From Streptomyces sp. NBC_01669 (GTDB taxonomy: Bacteria; Actinomycetota; Actinomycetes; Streptomycetales; Streptomycetaceae): DNA of 64,000 nt. Both the position numbers and the translations under genes were made by a program. Positions 7,666 through 18,089 of the stretch are shown piece after piece (position 1 is the first letter of the stretch; each line of letters begins with the position of its first letter). The stretch is from contig NZ_JAPEQG010000001.1 of assembly GCF_026339735.1 (NCBI RefSeq), positions 2,542,001 through 2,606,000 on the forward strand, read 5' to 3'. The notes under the pieces were generated by a model. It saw only the letters and a list, made by a program, of their open reading frames with translations. It did not search any database and had not been told where the DNA came from.

Positions 7666-9374
7666 CAGACGGACTCCTCGGCGGTGACGACGGGACGACG
7701 GGACTGCAGAACGGCGAAGCGGCCGGCGACGAAGGCCGCGTCGGACAGGGTGGCGCTGGCTGCGGGGTTGGCGGCGCTGCCGTGGAAGTCGCTGAAGGCG
7801 GCGGACTGATTGACGAAGATCTGCCCGGTGAAGTTCTCGGACAGATGGACACCAGCGTCGAGGGCGGCCTCCTCGGCGGAGGCCAGCACATCCTCGTCGG
7901 TGGAGTGGACGGCGGCGGTCAGCGCCCCGTGCGCGCGCACCATCGCACGGAACAGCTCCAGGCTGTGCCGGGTGGAGTCGGTGCCGATCACGAACGACAC
8001 CGGCCCGAACCACTCCCTGCTGTACACCTCCCGGTCGGCCTCCGCGTCCAGCCGTGCCACGAGCGGCGTCCGCACGTCCGCCTCGGCGTACTCCGGGTGT
8101 TCGACGGACGCCGACGCCCGCACCGTACGACCGACGCCGGCCGCGTCCTTCAGCCGATCACGCACTCCGTCGTTGACGATCGCGCCCAGCGTGCCGGCGG
8201 CACGCGCGGGGTCGCCGAGCAGCCGGTCCAGGGCTGCGGCCAGGTCGGTGGCGAACTCGTCGGCCGTCCGTCGGCCCTGGTCGGTGGCGATGCCCTCGCG
8301 CGGGAGCAGCAGGTTCTGCGGGGTCGTGCACATCTGTCCGCTGTACAGCGACAGCGAGAAGGCGAGATTGCCCAGCAGACCGCGGTAGTCGTCGGTCGAG
8401 TCCAGCACGACCGTGTTCAGGCCGGCCTTCTCCGTGTACACGACTGCCTGGCGGGCGTGGGTCTCGAGCCAGTCGCCGAACTCGGTGGAACCGGTGAAGT
8501 CGACGATCCGCACGTCCGGGTCCAGGGCGAGCGTGGCGGCATCCCGGCCGCCGGGCGCCTCGGCGACCAGAAGGACGAGGTCAGGGCTGAAGCCCGCCTC
8601 GGCCAGCACTTCGCGGGCGATGCGCACGGTGATCGCCAGGGGCAGCACGGCACCTGGGTGCGGCTTGACCACGACCGGGTTGCCGGTGACGAGCGAGGCG
8701 AACAGACCCGGATAGCCGTTCCAAGTCGGGAAGGTGTTGCAGGCGACGAGGAGTGAGACACCACGGCCGACGGGGCTGAACTTCTTGTCCAGCACCAGGG
8801 CGTCGCCCTTGCGCTGCGGCTTGCTCCAGCGGGCGGCTGCCGGGTGCTTCTTCTGCGCCGCCCACGCGTAGGCGACGGCTTCAAGGCCCCGGTCCTGGGC
8901 GTGCGGGCCGCCCGCCTGGAAGGCCATGACGAACGCCTGGCCGGTGGTGTGCTGCACCGCGTGGGCGATCTCGAAGCTCGCCGCGTTCAGCCGGGCGAGG
9001 ATCTCCGCAGCGACGCCGGCGCGCGTGTCCGGGCCGGCCGCACGCCAGGCTGCCGTGGCGTCCTTGGCGGCGGCCACGGCCGCGGTCGGGGAGAGCCGGG
9101 GGTAGCTGATGCCCAGCGGGAAGCCGTACGGGGAGCGCTCCTCGGGCGCCACGCGTCCCTCCCCCGGATGTCCGGGCAGGTCGAACGGCCTGCCGATCTG
9201 TTCCCGGAAGGCCGCCTCACCCAGCCCGGCGGCGTCCTCGCCGTACACCGACTTGCTGGGCGACTCGGGATAGGGCGTCCAGTGCTCCCGGCTTTCCGTC
9301 GCAGCCACCGCCTGCTCCAGCAGGGTGCGATGACGTGCGAAGAAGTCGGGCACCTCAGTGGCTGCGTGTTGCAT
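7665..9374 (-). CDS. paaN: Phenylacetate degradation protein PaaN (aldehyde dehydrogenase type)
   Basis: A 569-aa aldehyde-dehydrogenase-fold protein with the PaaN-family N-terminus (HRTLLEQAVAATESREHW, YPESPSKSVYGED) and ALDH core segments (NTFPTWNGYPG, GNPVVVKPHPGAVLP, DFTGSTEFGDWL). Unlike PaaZ it has no C-terminal MaoC hydratase domain, so it belongs to the shorter actinobacterial type that probably oxidises the ring-opening aldehyde. ATG 9374 has AGAGGTG 5-11 bp upstream and is preferred to the GTG at 9383. First gene of paaNJFH. Confidence 0.88.
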   Translation of the reverse strand: MQHAATEVPDFFARHRTLLEQAVAATESREHWTPYPESPSKSVYGEDAAGLGEAAFREQIGRPFDLPGHPGEGRVAPEERSPYGFPLGISYPRLSPTAAVAAAKDATAAWRAAGPDTRAGVAAEILARLNAASFEIAHAVQHTTGQAFVMAFQAGGPHAQDRGLEAVAYAWAAQKKHPAAARWSKPQRKGDALVLDKKFSPVGRGVSLLVACNTFPTWNGYPGLFASLVTGNPVVVKPHPGAVLPLAITVRIAREVLAEAGFSPDLVLLVAEAPGGRDAATLALDPDVRIVDFTGSTEFGDWLETHARQAVVYTEKAGLNTVVLDSTDDYRGLLGNLAFSLSLYSGQMCTTPQNLLLPREGIATDQGRRTADEFATDLAAALDRLLGDPARAAGTLGAIVNDGVRDRLKDAAGVGRTVRASASVEHPEYAEADVRTPLVARLDAEADREVYSREWFGPVSFVIGTDSTRHSLELFRAMVRAHGALTAAVHSTDEDVLASAEEAALDAGVHLSENFTGQIFVNQSAAFSDFHGSAANPAASATLSDAAFVAGRFAVLQSRRPVVTAEESV

Positions 9375-9432
9375 ATGACTCACCTCTTGACAGGCCCTGG
9401 CATGGCTTGATTACTTGGCCATGCCGACGCTA

Positions 9433-9446
9433 ACCGAATGTTCGGT
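9433..9446. promoter_or_regulatory. Candidate PaaR operator in the paaN/paaI divergent promoter
   Basis: Palindrome ACCGAATGTTCGGT with perfect 6-bp arms around TG, in the 95-bp gap between the divergent paaN and paaI starts. It resembles the site upstream of paaA (4251-4264). One repressor could thus control both operons and its own transcript. Confidence 0.72.
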
Positions 9447-9469
9447 CGGGACACAAGGTGGTGTAAACC

Positions 9470-9897
9470 GTGACGGAAACAACGCCCACGATTTCGGAGT
9501 CGACAGCGCGCATGTTCGCCGCGGACCAGGCTTCACGCCTTCTCGGCATCGAACTGCTGGAGCACGGCGAGGGAACCGCAGTACTGCGCATGACCGTGAC
9601 GGCATCCATGGTCAACGGGCACGGGACCGCCCACGGCGGATACCTGTTCCTCTTCGCCGACACCGCCTTCGCCTGCGCCTGCAACAGCCACGGACCCATC
9701 ACCGTCGCATCCGGGGCGGACGTCACCTTCGTGGCGCCCGCCCACGAGGGAGACGTCCTGACGGCCACCGCTCGCGAGATCACCCGCTTCGGTCGCAGCG
9801 GCATCTATGACGTCAGCGTCATCCGCGGCGAGACGGTGATCGCGGAGTTCCGCGGCCGCAGCCGCAGCATCCGAAGCACGGAATCGAAGGAGCCGCA

Positions 9898-9901
<4 letters not shown>
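9470..9901 (+). CDS. paaI: Hydroxyphenylacetyl-CoA thioesterase PaaI
   Basis: A 143-aa hotdog-fold thioesterase with the PaaI signature VNGHGTAHGGYLFLFADTAF. It hydrolyses dead-end aryl-CoA esters that trap CoA. The GTG at 9470 follows AGGTGG; there is no better in-frame start. It overlaps paaK by 4 bp (ATGA) in the divergent paaI-paaK-paaR unit. Confidence 0.93.
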
Positions 9902-11244
<1,343 letters not shown>

Positions 11245-11253
11245 TCCGTCACC

Positions 11254-11853
11254 TTGCGACAATGGCCGGGGGGCAAGACGCCCATCGGACATCCCGCACG
11301 GCACGGGGAGCGGCCCGCCTACGACCGTGACTCCCTCCTGGAAGTCGCGGTCGCGGTCTTCAACGAGCGCGGCTACGACGGCACCGGCATGGAGGAGCTG
11401 GCCCGGCGCCTCGGCCTGAGCAAGTCCAGCATCTACCACCACGTCGCCGGCAAGGAAGAGCTGCTCTCACTCGCCGTCACCCGTGCTCTGGACGCGCTGT
11501 TCGCCGTGCTGGACGAGGGCCCAGCACCGTACACGTCGGCAACCGCCCTGCTGCGGCACGTCGTACGACGCAGCGTCGAGGTGCTCGCCTCGGAGCTGCC
11601 CTACGTCACCCTGCTGCTGCGGGTGCACGGCAACAGCGACACCGAGCGGCGGGCGCTCGCGCGGCGCCGGGAGTTCGACCATCGGGTCGCCGACCTGGTC
11701 GTACGCGCCGCTGCCGAGGGCGGCGTACGCGACGACATGATCGTGACCACCGCGATCCCGTGGCGGGCTGCCCCACCCCAGTGGATGGTGAGGCCGCTGA
11801 CGAGGAACGCGATCGCTGTGCCCACCCCAACAGACCCCGTGACGACGCCGTAG
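11254..11853 (+). pseudogene. paaR: paaR: TetR-family phenylacetate repressor, 3'-truncated
   Basis: Residues about 20-160 are a TetR regulator of the PaaR type: helix-turn-helix AVAVFNERGYDGTGMEELAR and LGLSKSSIYHHVAGKEELL, then the start of the ligand domain (LPYVTLLLRVHGNSDTERRA). Homology stops after GGVRDD near 11,737; the remaining codons are antisense to an MFS gene, so the last ~45 residues (dimerisation helices) are gone. The only in-frame start is TTG at 11254; the ATG at 11262 would fit if the G6 run at 11,266-11,271 were one base shorter. Probably inactive, which may leave paa genes derepressed. Confidence 0.85.
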
Positions 11854-12314
11854 AGCATGTTCAGTTCTGACTCGTTGCGGCTGCGCGTCCTCAGGATGGC
11901 AATCAGTAGCGGAATCGTCGGGCTCAGACCCACCACTGCCCGCCCGGCGACGAAAACATGTGATCCCGGGGCGAACACACAGAGCGCATTGCCGATCACG
12001 ACTGCAAGCAGCGCGAGCAGGAAGACCTTACGAAGCCCAATGATGTCGCCGATCCGGCAGATCGCGGATCCTGTCGCTGCCCCCACGATGGCCACGATCC
12101 CCAGAGAGAACGCGACCTGTTCGGCCGTCATGTTGTACTCGGCGCTGATCGCGCCGAAGAGCGGAATGAACGACAGCGATTCCGCATCGAAGGAGATCAC
12201 GACCACCGCACTGAGGATCGCCAAGACCATGCGTTCCCCGATCGGGAGTCGAGCGATGCGGCGATCCACCGCCGAGGCTGATGCGGGGACAGAAGATGAT
12301 TTAGCTGCTGACAT
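11601..12314 (-). pseudogene. MFS transporter, 3'-truncated, fused to paaR antisense
   Basis: An N-terminal half of a major facilitator protein. The ATG at 12314 has GGAG 8 bp upstream. About five membrane segments are visible, e.g. LAILSAVVVISFDAESLSF, VAFSLGIVAIVGAATGSAI and LLALLAVVIGNALCVFAPG, with motif A as RIGDIIGLRKVF. After about residue 190 (near 11,738) the frame runs into sequence antisense to paaR and ends at 11601. At least seven membrane segments are missing, so it cannot be a functional carrier. Substrate unknown. Confidence 0.8.
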
Positions 12315-13144
12315 GGATGCTCCAATTTTGACTGGGGCAGATATCGACCCACGGGTGAACACGTGTCGGCCGGGCATGCGCAATACGACGGTGCGTAAGC
12401 CCTTTCTGTCGTCAGTGCTGACGTTGACGCTGGCGCCCCTTTGCGTTGGCCGCCAGAGAGGCGCATCGGCGAGGAAAATACGACCCGCATCACAAGCGCG
12501 CCAGGCACTTTTTCCACATCACGGAACCGAAGTTGAAAGCCTGCTTCCTGTTCGCCTGCAGCTGACGGATCGCCATCGATCGGCGCTGGTCGTGCGCTTG
12601 GGGTGCATCGGAGTGCTCGGGCTGGATGCCTGCAGCCCCAGAAAGCCGCCCAACTGCCGATTTGAGGAAAAGGCAGCGCATATGGGCAGCCCTGGAGTTC
12701 TGCATACTCTTTTGGCCCCTCGGAGGGGTGGGCCCGTGAACCACATCCATCGGAAATGCCGTACCACGCGATCGACCTGACCCGCCGGCGGCGCGGATCC
12801 AGAAGGAACTGAGAATCAGATCCTCAACAACTCGGGCCCGACGCCGACACATCACCGCCTGGTTGAATCCTTGACCGCGGGACTCGGCCTCTTCGGGGCC
12901 GGATACGCATGAATGAAGATGATCACGTCCTCTCTCCCGAGGTAGCCGCAGCGATGGCGCTCCGACTCGCACAGATGATGGAGTCGTGCCTGAGCGACCG
13001 ACGGTGTCTCCCCGCGGTCTGCGGACGTGTCCGCAGACCGATGCCCGGCAAAGTGACAGGATCGGAGGCTGTCCGTTGGCCCCCGGGCCGGGCGGCCACG
13101 CTCCGGCACGTCCGCTCTCCGATCCGAGGCCACTCGCCGGCCGT
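12315..13144. other. Gene-poor stretch with a 26-bp hairpin
   Basis: No frame here resembles a known protein; overlapping open frames of up to 160 codons on both strands have no family match I recognise. At 13,015-13,040 lies CGGTCTGCGGAC-GT-GTCCGCAGACCG, a perfect 12-bp inverted repeat without a following T-run; it could be a terminator or a protein site. The stretch lies between two broken transporter genes and is probably debris. Confidence 0.5.
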
Positions 13145-14569
13145 TCAGGCCGGAAGACCCGCAGGATCGTCCGCAGCCTGGCGTCTCATCGGAGAAGGCG
13201 CCCGGCGGGCCAGCAGAACCACCGCAAAGCCGGTGAGCACTCAGAGCCCCGCCACCACCAGGAAAGTGTCGCGGAAGCCGCTCTCGCCCCCGCCGAAGGC
13301 GTTGATGAGTCCCACGCCCAGGACACTGCCGACGGTCATTCCCAGGTTACGAAGAAGGAGATTGAAGGCGAGGGCACTGCTTGTCTCGGACGTGGGGACA
13401 TGAGGGACCATCAGTGCAGGCAGTGACGAGATCGTGAACCCGCTCCCGACGCCCCCGACCGCCAGCCAGAGCAGCCCCTGCCACAGATGGTCGTGTGCCA
13501 GAGCCATCCCGACGGATGCGACCAGGTAAGTTCCGCAGCCGATTGGCAACAGGAGCGGTGTGCCCATCCGTCTGGACGTCGCACGTGCGGCTCGATTCCC
13601 CAGCACACTCATCAGCGAGTACGGGACGAGGGACAGACCGGTCACCATGGCCGACTCGCCGAGGCCGAAACCACTGGCCTCCTCCGTCGTGCCGACCAGG
13701 AGGACGCCAAGGGTCAACAGCGCGTACATGCCGATGCCGGCGAGGAGACCGACCAGATTGGGCCCGTCGAGCCCCGGGCGCACTGCCAGCCTGAGATCGA
13801 CCAGTGGCTCGGTGGGCTTCAGCGACCGTCCCACCCAGGCGGTGAAAAGCAGGATTCCAGCCGCACCCAGACCCAGAGTTGGCAGTGAGGTCCAGCCCCA
13901 CGTTTGGCTCTGCGACAGAGGGAGCAAAAGAGCTGTCACGCCTGCTGAGAGCAGTAGGGCCCCCGTCCAGTCGAGCCGGGCCGTGGCTCCGCCCTCGGAG
14001 CGGGGCACGAAGCGCCAGGCCAGGACAGAGGTGACTATCGTGAGAGCCAGGCCCAGACCGTACGCCGTACGCAATCCGCAGAGATCGGCCACCAAGGCAG
14101 TGAGGGGATAGCCGAGCCCCAGCCCTGCAACAGTCGTCACGGACAGCAGCGCAATAGCGCTGCTCTGACGCTCAGCCGGCATCTGGTCGCGAGCCACCGC
14201 CATGACCAGCGGGGTCAGAGCCATCCCGACGCCTTGCAGCGCCCGCCCGGTGAGGAAGAGCCCGAAGTTCGGGGCGCACGTCGCCAGGACGAGACCGAGC
14301 GTTACAGCGCCGAGTCCGCAGAGCAGCGTCGGCCGTCGTCGCCGTCCGCTTCCGAGGCGACCGATGAGGGGTGTGGCGACGGCGGAAACCAGCATGGTAG
14401 AGGTCAGCGACCACTGGGCGGGGCCCAGGGAAACATCGAACTCCGTAGCTATGGACGGAATCAACTGAGTTCCCAGGCTGCCGACGACCGAGCCCAGCGT
14501 CGTGACCGTCGCGAGGACGAACAGCAGCAGCCGGCCTTGGAGGGCCGGCGGATCAGGGCCGGACCTCCC
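13145..14569 (-). pseudogene. DHA2-type multidrug MFS transporter: no start codon, in-frame stop
   Basis: A 14-TM-type drug:proton antiporter. The membrane region starts LLLFVLATVTTLGSVVGSLG, followed by PAQWSLTSTMLVSAVATPL and the motif C-like LSVTTVAGLGLGYPLTALV. In this frame there is no ATG, GTG or TTG between the upstream stop at 14,570-14,572 and a TTG at 14,464 that would delete TM1. At the 3' end a TGA at 13,241-13,243 interrupts the frame, which then continues VLTGFAVVLLARRAPSP to a stop at 13,145, as expected for the last membrane helix and tail. Two independent lesions indicate a pseudogene. Confidence 0.75.
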
Positions 14570-14694
14570 TCAGCAGGATTCTTCTGCCTCTGCCCGAGAC
14601 GGTTACTGAGCTACCTGGCGTGGTCTGCGATACCGAAATCGCCTCGTGCTCGCCTCGGCGACCAGAGCCATGCGGCTGGTCCAGAGCCCCGAAG

Positions 14695-14945
14695 CAAGCG
14701 TCATCCGAGCGTCAAGAACCTTCGGACGAGGCCTCGAAATCGTCACTGCTGCGGTCGTTGCCACCACGAAACCGCAGGTCAAGCCACCTCCAGGCATCGG
14801 TCTGTCCGTTCGACCCGCTGCACCGAAGGAAACAGGTCGAGCGTCCACCCGCGCCGCAAAACCGCAGGTCAGGAACCCTTGGCAGCAGGCTCCAGAATCG
14901 CCACGCACTCCACATGATGCGTCATCGAAACCATGTCGCAAGATG
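14695..14945. repeat. Left copy of ~250-bp imperfect direct repeat (TRAM gene 3' end)
   Basis: Collinear by eye with 30,252-30,501: GAGCGTCAAGAA (14,707 / 30,264), GAAACAGGTCG (about 14,830 / 30,383), AACCGCAGGTCAG (about 14,860 / 30,416) and AGAATCGCCAC (14,894 / 30,450) occur in the same order at almost the same spacing (188 versus 187 bp between the first and last anchors). Similarity is about two thirds, with gaps. The right copy ends in the intact TRAM methyltransferase gene; this copy holds only its last codons. Confidence 0.65.
14869..14934 (-). pseudogene. Detached 3' end of a TRAM-domain RNA methyltransferase gene
   Basis: The minus strand encodes MTHHVECVAILEPAAKGS and a stop, against MTSHVECVAILEPAQKSL at the end of the intact gene (30,425). 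Roughly 22 codons are recognisable, followed in both places by ACCTGCGGTT after the stop. Only the extreme 3' end exists here, as when an element integrates into the end of a gene and displaces the original tail. Confidence 0.65.
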
Positions 14946-15905
14946 CGAGACCTTACATAGTCCCAGGTCAGCACCGGTTTTCGCCTACCCGGAGGGGCCT
15001 TGCGGACACTCGGAGCGTCAAATGAGCGTCATCTCCGGCCGGCGCGGCACTCCCTCGCGCCCATGCAGACAAGAGTGCTACCTCAGGAGCGTCCCGCTCA
15101 GCCTTTCACACCACCCGTGTTACCCGGCCGGGCTAGGTCTGCCAAGTCGTGCAGGGACGCCGGCCACCGACTCCTGCACCACAGCAGTGCCGTGCCCGGT
15201 CATTGCACGGACCAGCTCGGGCTCCAGGACGTTCGTCAGTCAACTGCGGATCCCGGTGCCGTTCTTGAACACGACCCCCAGGAGTTGCTACAACCGACCT
15301 CGGGTCTGCGCGGGCATCAACTCCGCCTCGATGGGCCCTGGCTGCGGTTGGCCGCCGCCCGGTGCCGAGCTCCGCCGCCCTCAGCTCCTCGAGCGGAGCG
15401 AGGTCGCCGAGTCCGGTACACACACCACGTCGCCCCCGTTCAGCGCGGCGAGCGAGGCATCGATCACCTGGGGCACCCATTCCGCCCTCGTCGCGGACCG
15501 ACGGTTCACACCCCCGCCGCAGGACCCTCATTTTGTCGCCGCTGGCGACGGAGCGTGCCCGCTGCGTGGGCTGTGACCACTTTTCTCCACTGGCGTCACA
15601 GTCGCTCGGCATGAGCCGGCCCGCATCGCCCCTGCGACGTCCGGGCGTCAACGAGCATCCTGGAGCGCAACACCAGCAAGCACCATGGGTCGCTGCCTGT
15701 GCCGGTGTGACACGAACTCTGGTGAGCCGGGCGACTGCGGCGCCCGGGCGTTCGACACGCCGGTGCCGGGCCGTTCGACGGGCGGTTGGCCGACGGGTGC
15801 ATCCGTTCAGGGGCTCTGTGGTGCAATGACATCTGACCGGCACCGGGGCTTGGCCGGCCCCTCGCCCACGCGGGACGGAGCCCTGAGCGCCAGCGAGGAG
15901 TGACC
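14946..15905. other. No recognisable gene
   Basis: About 960 bp without a credible coding region; the open frames on both strands are Arg/Pro-rich shadow translations. A tandem GGAGCGTCA-AA-TGAGCGTCA at 15,012-15,031 is nearly identical to 30,252-30,271. The last bases before 15,906 hold a good ribosome binding site (GAGGAG) for the next gene. Confidence 0.5.
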
Positions 15906-17222
15906 GTGACCGTATGCGGGCCTGACGGGGACGGTGGGCCGACCACTCGTCTTCCCGAGAACGGGGGTGGCCCGGGCAGGGCGATGACCTTGGCGGGGAC
16001 ATTGGCGGCGGCGGAGACCGCGGCGCCCGTGGAGTCGCTCGACGTGGTCGCGCGCATGCTCAAGGAGCACCTCGGGGCCGCGTCGGTGTCGTTCCTGATC
16101 ACCGACTTCACCGGCGGCTCGGTCGTACGGCTGGGGGCGGCGGGCAGCGTCGAGACCGATGAGCCCGCCCGGCGCATCACGCTGCGGGGCACCCTGTACG
16201 ACGACGTGATCCGCACCCAGCGGCCGAGCGTGGAGGATAGGGGCGAGGGCGCGCTGGTGCGGATCGTCGCCCCGGTGACCAACCGCGGGGACGCCATTGG
16301 GCTTCTGGAACTGTTCTTGCCCTCGGCGCCGGACGCGGAGCTGATGAGGGAGGTCGGCGAGACCGCGCACGCCCTGGCGTACATCGTCATCGCGAACCGG
16401 TCCTTCACCGACGTGTACCAGTGGGGCCGCCGTACCGTCCCGCTGAGCCTGGCCGCGGAGATCCAGCACCGGTTGCTCCCCGCGTCGCTGGCGTGTGAGG
16501 CGGCGCAGTTCGCGGTGGCCGGGGCGCTGGAGCCGGCCGACCATGTGGGGGGTGACACCTTCGATTACGTGATCGACCGGGACTCGGTCCAGCTCTCAGT
16601 CACCGATGCCATGGGTCACGATGTCGACGCCGCGCTGCTGGCCACTCTCCTGGTGGGCGCTCTGCGCCGGGCACGGCGGGCCGGTGCCGACCTCGCCGAA
16701 CAGGGCCGCCAGGCCGACCAGGCCATGCGCGAGCACGGCCGCCAGGGCTACGTCACCGGCCAGCTCCTGCGTATCAGCCTGATCGACGGCAAGACCGAGT
16801 TCGTCAACGCCGGGCACCCCTGGCCGCTGCGGATGCGGGACGGACAGGTGCGGGAGATCGCTCCGAAGGTCGATATGCCGTTCGGCTTCCATGGCCCTCA
16901 CAGCTACCGGGTCCAGTCGCTGGACCTGCGGCCGGGCGACCGGCTGGTGATGCTGACCGACGGCATGCTGGAGCGCAACGCCCACAGCCTCGATTTGTCG
17001 GACTTGATCGTCCGCACCCGCGCACTGCATCCCCGTGAGGCCGCCCGCACCCTCATCGCGGCGGTCGTTGAGGCCAACGACGGTCACCTGCAGGACGACG
17101 CAACCGTCATATGCCTGGACTGGGGCGGCGTCGGTCGCTCCCAGCGGGACGCCGACACCGGCGCAGACCTCGCCGACGCGTCCGCCCCGTCACGGACGGG
17201 GCGGACCGCTCCTGGGCGATGA
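15906..17222 (+). CDS. PP2C-type SpoIIE phosphatase with GAF-like sensor domain
   Basis: About 438 aa. The N-terminal ~170 residues look like a GAF-type sensor (VARMLKEHLGAASVSFLITD, VAPVTNRGDAIGLLELFLP). The rest is a SpoIIE/PP2C phosphatase with LEPADHVGGDTFDYV, VTDAMGHDVDAALLATL, MLTDGMLERNA and DDATVICLDW supplying metal-binding aspartates. Such proteins dephosphorylate anti-sigma-factor antagonists, which fits the anti-sigma ATPase remnants nearby. GTG 15,906 is preferred to GTG 15,900 for its spacing to GAGGAG. Its last ~80 codons and downstream sequence are duplicated at 28.56 kb. Confidence 0.88.
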   Translation: MTVCGPDGDGGPTTRLPENGGGPGRAMTLAGTLAAAETAAPVESLDVVARMLKEHLGAASVSFLITDFTGGSVVRLGAAGSVETDEPARRITLRGTLYDDVIRTQRPSVEDRGEGALVRIVAPVTNRGDAIGLLELFLPSAPDAELMREVGETAHALAYIVIANRSFTDVYQWGRRTVPLSLAAEIQHRLLPASLACEAAQFAVAGALEPADHVGGDTFDYVIDRDSVQLSVTDAMGHDVDAALLATLLVGALRRARRAGADLAEQGRQADQAMREHGRQGYVTGQLLRISLIDGKTEFVNAGHPWPLRMRDGQVREIAPKVDMPFGFHGPHSYRVQSLDLRPGDRLVMLTDGMLERNAHSLDLSDLIVRTRALHPREAARTLIAAVVEANDGHLQDDATVICLDWGGVGRSQRDADTGADLADASAPSRTGRTAPGR

Positions 17223-17299
17223 CTCAAAATCTGCTCCGATACCCCGCTTCGGCCGGCCCTGGGCGGGCGAATCGGGGTGCTCTGCCCCAGGTGACCGCG

Positions 17300-17464
17300 T
17301 CACCGGGGCAGGCGCCTGCGGCGGCCCAGGCGCAGGCCGAGGAGGACGAAGTCTGCGAGCAAAACCACCACACCGATGACCAACAGGTAGAGCAGGCACT
17401 TCGCCACCACTCCGATGATGCCGAGCACGACGGCCACAACGACCAGCAGGAGGAAGAGAGCCAT
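17300..17464 (-). CDS. Small hydrophobic membrane protein
   Basis: 54 aa. Starts MALFLLLVVVAVVLGIIGVV and has a second hydrophobic stretch LLYLLVIGVVVLLADFVLLG, then a basic tail LGRRRRLPR: two membrane helices with the tail probably inside. The ATG at 17464 follows GGAGGTGA with ideal spacing. Small hydrophobic proteins of this type are common in Streptomyces, often near PRC-barrel genes; function unknown. Confidence 0.75.
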   Translation of the reverse strand: MALFLLLVVVAVVLGIIGVVAKCLLYLLVIGVVVLLADFVLLGLRLGRRRRLPR

Positions 17465-17502
17465 CCGTGTCACCTCCATGGTGGGGGAAGTCGGTGGGGG
17501 CA

Positions 17503-17859
17503 TCAGCGGCGGGCGAGGCGACGTTCGCCGCCCGCACCCGTTCGGTAGGCGAGCTCGTAGTGCGCGAAGACCGTCTTCTCGTCCTCCGCGTGCAGTTCGC
17601 CGTCCGTGCCGATCGAGGGCGCTTCCTTGACCTGCTTCTTGTCGTAGGCGACCTTCAGATAACCGGGACCGACCGTCGCGTCGCCCAGGGGGACGAAGAC
17701 CAGCCGGTGCCGGGTCGGCAGACCGACCTTGACCGTCGCGAACGCGGGCTGGTCCGTGGCCGTGTCGACGTAGAGCGCCTCCAGGACGCCGATCTTGTGC
17801 CGCTCGTGGTCGACCACGTCGTGGCCTCGCCATTCCCTGATGTCTTCCGCCTCGAACAC
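17503..17859 (-). CDS. PRC-barrel domain protein
   Basis: 118 aa with one PRC-barrel: IREWRGHDVVDHERHKIGVL, VDTATDQPAFATVKVGL, RLVFVPLGDATVGPGYLKV. The C-terminus (EKTVFAHYELAYRTGAGGER) matches streptomycete PRC proteins often linked to stress regulons. It lies 38 bp upstream of the small hydrophobic gene on the same strand and may be co-transcribed with it. Confidence 0.85.
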   Translation of the reverse strand: MFEAEDIREWRGHDVVDHERHKIGVLEALYVDTATDQPAFATVKVGLPTRHRLVFVPLGDATVGPGYLKVAYDKKQVKEAPSIGTDGELHAEDEKTVFAHYELAYRTGAGGERRLARR

Positions 17860-18089
17860 GGGACCCCCCTCTGTCGCAGGTCAGCTGAAGTCCGCTGTCT
17901 CGTCTTTCTCTCGTTCCTCCCTCCGTACCTGCCTACGGGGCGTCACACGCTGGAGAGCAGCCAACTTGCAGGCCGGAGCGGCGGACGGAGTTCGCGCGCG
18001 GCGCGATGTCTAGGCGGCCGCCGGGCCCGTCGCGGCCCAGCGCGTGGCAACGTGGGTGACGAGCGACGCGAGCCGGAACGCTGTCGCGG

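Noticed and set aside
12421..12900. Possible transposase remnant in the gap after the truncated MFS gene
   Set aside because: No DDE or serine-recombinase motif, no terminal inverted repeats or target duplication seen.
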